Source: Candidatus Anaerotignum merdipullorum (GTDB lineage Bacteria; Bacillota; Clostridia; Lachnospirales; Anaerotignaceae). From it: a stretch of 47,080 bases of DNA. The stretch is from assembly GCA_019115165.1 (NCBI GenBank), contig DXEB01000048.1, positions 1 through 47,080 on the forward strand, in the 5' to 3' direction. Below the pieces are notes generated by a model, which saw only the letters and a list, made by a program, of their open reading frames with translations, did not search any database and was not told the DNA's origin. A program made the translations under genes and the position numbers. Below are positions 44,503 through 47,080 of this stretch, in pieces (the first letter of the stretch is position 1; every line of letters starts with the position of its first letter).

Positions 44503-45186
44503 ATGGAAAGAAAAAAAATCCTTTTGATTGAAGATGAAGTAAAACTGGCACGTTTTGTGGAATTGGATCTGCGCTACGAAGGTTATGACGTCACTGTATG
44601 CCATGATGGACGAGAGGGGCTGCAGATGATTACCGACCATGCGTTTGATATGATATTACTGGATTTGATGCTGCCCGGTCTGACCGGTATTGAAATTTGC
44701 CGTCGGGTGCGGAAATTTTCCGATGTACCCATCATTATGCTGACTGCAAAAGACGAAACCATGGACAAAGTTGCTGGTCTGGACAGCGGTGCAGATGATT
44801 ATCTGACGAAACCGTTCGCCATCGAAGAATTGCTGGCGCGCATGCGGGTGGCTTTTAAGCATGTTCATGCAGGCAGTACAAAAAAAGTTCATCTGGAAGT
44901 GCAGGGATTAGAAATTGATACAGATAAACGTATGGTTACCGTCGATAGCACAGTTGTGGATTTAACCAAAAAAGAATATGAACTGCTGCTGTATCTGGTA
45001 CAGAATAAAAACATCGTATTATCACGGGAACAGATCTTAAACGAGGTCTGGGGATACAGCTATATTGGCGAAACCAATGTCGTAGATGTTTATATCCGCT
45101 ATCTGCGCTCCAAGATCGACGAAGCATTCCAGCGGAAGTATATCCATACCATTCGAGGAGTCGGATATTATGTCAAAGATGAATAA
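44503..45186 (+). CDS. OmpR/PhoB-family response regulator
   Basis: A 227-residue DNA-binding response regulator. The receiver domain (1-120) has the acidic pocket ILLIEDE, phosphoacceptor Asp54 in ILLDLMLPG and the conserved lysine in YLTKPFAIEELLAR. The C-terminal winged helix (about 130-225) ends with NVVDVYIRYLRSKID and TIRGVGYYV. The start at 44503 follows AAAAGGAGG. The stop overlaps the histidine kinase start by 17 bp, so the two are one unit. The target genes are unknown; the divergent TlpA-like lipoprotein is a candidate. Confidence 0.95.
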   Translation: MERKKILLIEDEVKLARFVELDLRYEGYDVTVCHDGREGLQMITDHAFDMILLDLMLPGLTGIEICRRVRKFSDVPIIMLTAKDETMDKVAGLDSGADDYLTKPFAIEELLARMRVAFKHVHAGSTKKVHLEVQGLEIDTDKRMVTVDSTVVDLTKKEYELLLYLVQNKNIVLSREQILNEVWGYSYIGETNVVDVYIRYLRSKIDEAFQRKYIHTIRGVGYYVKDE

Positions 45187-46714
45187 ACATTCTTTTTTCG
45201 GCAAATTTCAAAATCTTGCCATCGCCACACGAATCACACTGCTCTACGGCGGTATTTTTTCTCTTTCCTTATTGGTACTGAGCGGCTTTTTCTTTGTCAA
45301 TATTACGATTTTAGAGCAAAACAATGTACGCAAGCAGTTGGAAGCCACTACTACCAATATCGAACGATTCCTAAACGAGGGCGGCGAATTAACAAATGAA
45401 GCGCTACAGGATCTGCTGGATAATAAATATGTGGAGGTCAGTGTTTTCAGCTATTCAGAAAATGCAGATTTTAACAGCCATGTCGGTGAAATCCCAAGCT
45501 TCATTCAAAAACCGCCAAAAGACTTGCTACCCAATGCAGATGCTGCTACACTGCCAACGGAACCACTATCCTCCAACGGAACCGCCTCTGCTGACAAACC
45601 GCCTCAAGACAGTTTTCGCATTCAGACGCGAAAAGAATTGGACGGAAACAGCCGGGAATTTTTATTAACCGGTCCGGAAAACCAGCGTTTTATTTTGCTC
45701 TCTACACAATACAGCGTTGGTGATGACCGCTACCAAATACAGGTGTTCAAGCAGCTCAACGGCAATCATTATTTTGTGCAGTCTTTCCTCATCAAAATGA
45801 TCATTGCGGATGTCATCGGTATCTTCGGAGCTTTCTTAGCCGGTCGATATGTTAGCCGCCGTATACTGCACCCGGTAGAACAGATTCGCACCGCTGCGGA
45901 ACAAATCAGCATTCATGACCTGTCACAACGCATTGAAATGGATGGACCAGATGACGAAATGAAGGAACTTTCCCTTACCTTCAATTCCATGATTGACCGA
46001 CTGGAAAAAGCCTTTCATCGTCAAAACCAATTTGTGTCCGATGCATCTCATGAACTGCGCACCCCTATTTCCGTTATCCAAGGGTATGCCAGCCTGATTA
46101 ACCGCTGGGGCAAAAGCAATCCAGATGTGTTGCAAGAATCCATTGATTCTATCTTGAGCGAAACAGAACATATGAAACAGCTCATCAATAATCTGCTTTT
46201 TCTGGCAAAAAGCGATCAAAACCGGATGCATGCCAAACGCGAGCGACTTTGTCTGAATGATGTTGCCCAGGAAATCGTCAAAGAATTGGAACTTTTACAA
46301 ACAGACCGCAATATTACCTATGAAGAAAGCGGAATGGTAGAAATTTCCGGCGATAGCGATTTAATCAAACAATTGCTTTGGATACACAGTGAAAATGCAT
46401 TAAAATATACCGTCAGTCATGGCAATATCCATATTAAAGTATGGAAAGATAAAAAACATGCCTACGTTTCCATACAGGATGACGGTATTGGCATTGCAGA
46501 AGAAGAACAAACCAAAATTTTCGATCGGTTTTATCGCGAGGATAAATCCCGCAACAAAGAAATTTCCGGAACCGGATTGGGTCTGTCTATTGCAAAATGG
46601 ATCGTCAACAGTCACGATGGACAAATCCTCGTCAAAAGCAAACGAGGCGAAGGTTCTATATTTACCGATCAATTTCCGCTATATCAGGAAAAGAAAAAAG
46701 GGTCTGTTGGATAA
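45170..46714 (+). CDS. Sensor histidine kinase (HAMP, HisKA, HATPase_c)
   Basis: Membrane sensor kinase of 514 residues. TM1 is at about 21-45, an extracellular domain spans 46-205 and contains a proline-, serine- and threonine-rich stretch (about 113-147), TM2 is at 206-226 and HAMP at 227-280. HisKA carries His294 in SDASHELRTPISVIQGYA. The ATPase domain has N-box Asn409 in IHSENALKYT, G1 DDGIGI (437-442), the F-box FDRFYRE and G2 GTGLGL (467-472). The N-box has IHSEN where most kinases have LLDN, but the key Asn remains. ATG 45170 follows GAGGAG; an ATG 9 bp later is also possible. The signal is unknown. Confidence 0.94.
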   Translation: MSKMNKHSFFGKFQNLAIATRITLLYGGIFSLSLLVLSGFFFVNITILEQNNVRKQLEATTTNIERFLNEGGELTNEALQDLLDNKYVEVSVFSYSENADFNSHVGEIPSFIQKPPKDLLPNADAATLPTEPLSSNGTASADKPPQDSFRIQTRKELDGNSREFLLTGPENQRFILLSTQYSVGDDRYQIQVFKQLNGNHYFVQSFLIKMIIADVIGIFGAFLAGRYVSRRILHPVEQIRTAAEQISIHDLSQRIEMDGPDDEMKELSLTFNSMIDRLEKAFHRQNQFVSDASHELRTPISVIQGYASLINRWGKSNPDVLQESIDSILSETEHMKQLINNLLFLAKSDQNRMHAKRERLCLNDVAQEIVKELELLQTDRNITYEESGMVEISGDSDLIKQLLWIHSENALKYTVSHGNIHIKVWKDKKHAYVSIQDDGIGIAEEEQTKIFDRFYREDKSRNKEISGTGLGLSIAKWIVNSHDGQILVKSKRGEGSIFTDQFPLYQEKKKGSVG

Positions 46715-46958
46715 CCTTCCAGCAAAAGACAGCTCTGAAATTCTCTTTGTAACATGCGCCGCATATCATTTCCAAAAACACATTTTTGCATGACATAAGG
46801 TCATTCGCTGGCAGATGTACTGTAAAAACAGAAATTTGTCTTTTCTCACCACGCCTGCCAGCCACCTATTTCCAAACGCTCGGAGAAACCAAACACGCTC
46901 CCTCTTTAACAGAAAATGGGATATGTTTCCGATTCAAAACACATCGTCTATAATCAGG
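46715..46958. other. Spacer after the histidine kinase, nothing recognised
   Basis: No frame with a ribosome binding site and no clear terminator immediately after the kinase gene. Confidence 0.4.
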
Positions 46959-47075
46959 ACCACCGGCTTAGCCGGTGGTTTGCTCTGCCCCTAGAAGGGA
47001 CCTTTACCAGCTGCGCTTGCAAGCGCGTTGAAGGTCCGCCAAGTGCTCTACTGCCTCAACTGCCGCCCTTGGCGG
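46959..47075. repeat. Chain of GC-rich hairpins, possible end of an IS200/IS605-like element
   Basis: Three consecutive stems: ACCACCGGC-TTA-GCCGGTGGT (46959-46979); GGACCTT (46998-47004) with AAGGTCC (47031-47037), enclosing the palindrome GCGCTTGCAAGCGC (47013-47026); and CCGCCAAG (47036-47043) with CTTGGCGG (47068-47075). The GC content is well above that of the neighbouring DNA. Such structured ends are known from IS200/IS605 elements and their RNAs, but no transposase frame is inside the window, so the first stem could equally be a terminator. Confidence 0.4.
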
Positions 47076-47080
47076 CTATT

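Overview
The window reads as a chromosomal segment of a spore-forming Firmicute of class Clostridia. Pointers are a spoIIM homologue, strong SigA-type promoters with 17-bp spacers, AGGAGG ribosome binding sites, a T-box riboswitch before tyrS, the ispH-rpsA (S1) gene fusion common in Clostridia, and the conserved rpsO-pnp-M16 and rimP-nusA-ylxR-ylxQ-infB-rbfA blocks. Genus is not resolvable by eye; a Lachnospirales/Anaerotignum-like organism is a guess. Most genes lie on the minus strand.

Left part (1-6.4 kb): an rRNA-operon promoter and leader run leftward out of the window, preceded by two tRNA-Ser genes with their own promoter. On the plus strand follow pepT and T-box-controlled tyrS. A minus-strand phosphatase fused to an ACT domain and a plus-strand DJ-1/PfpI protein diverge from a shared promoter region.

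Middle part (6.4-30.9 kb, minus strand): a likely operon from an M19 dipeptidase through a small bitopic membrane protein, an aspartate-type aminotransferase, nudF and spoIIM to xerD; dapF-hflX, a DUF378 protein and an M16 protease; rpsO-pnp; the nusA/infB translation operon extended by nrnA, truB, ribF and an EamA transporter; a polar amino acid ABC transporter; and deoC.

Right part (31.5-41.2 kb, minus strand): histidine phosphatase, BaiN-type flavoprotein, cmk, plsC and ispH-rpsA form one unit; an M50-like membrane protein, scpA, scpB, a small unknown, dacF-type DD-carboxypeptidase and rluB form another.

The far right (41.2-47.1 kb) is the accessory portion. It holds a small XRE regulator/membrane protein pair behind three 23-bp-spaced operator-like repeats, about 1.1 kb of decayed or very small genes, a lipoprotein with a thioredoxin fold lacking the redox cysteines, a divergent OmpR-type two-component system, and a GC-rich chain of hairpins at the window edge that may be the end of an IS200/IS605-like element. 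I see no CRISPR array, complete transposase, prophage or recognisable defence system. The most unusual items are the HAD-ACT fusion, the M50-family protein with a broken zinc motif beside scpAB, the cysteine-less TlpA-like lipoprotein and the periodic operator of the XRE pair.
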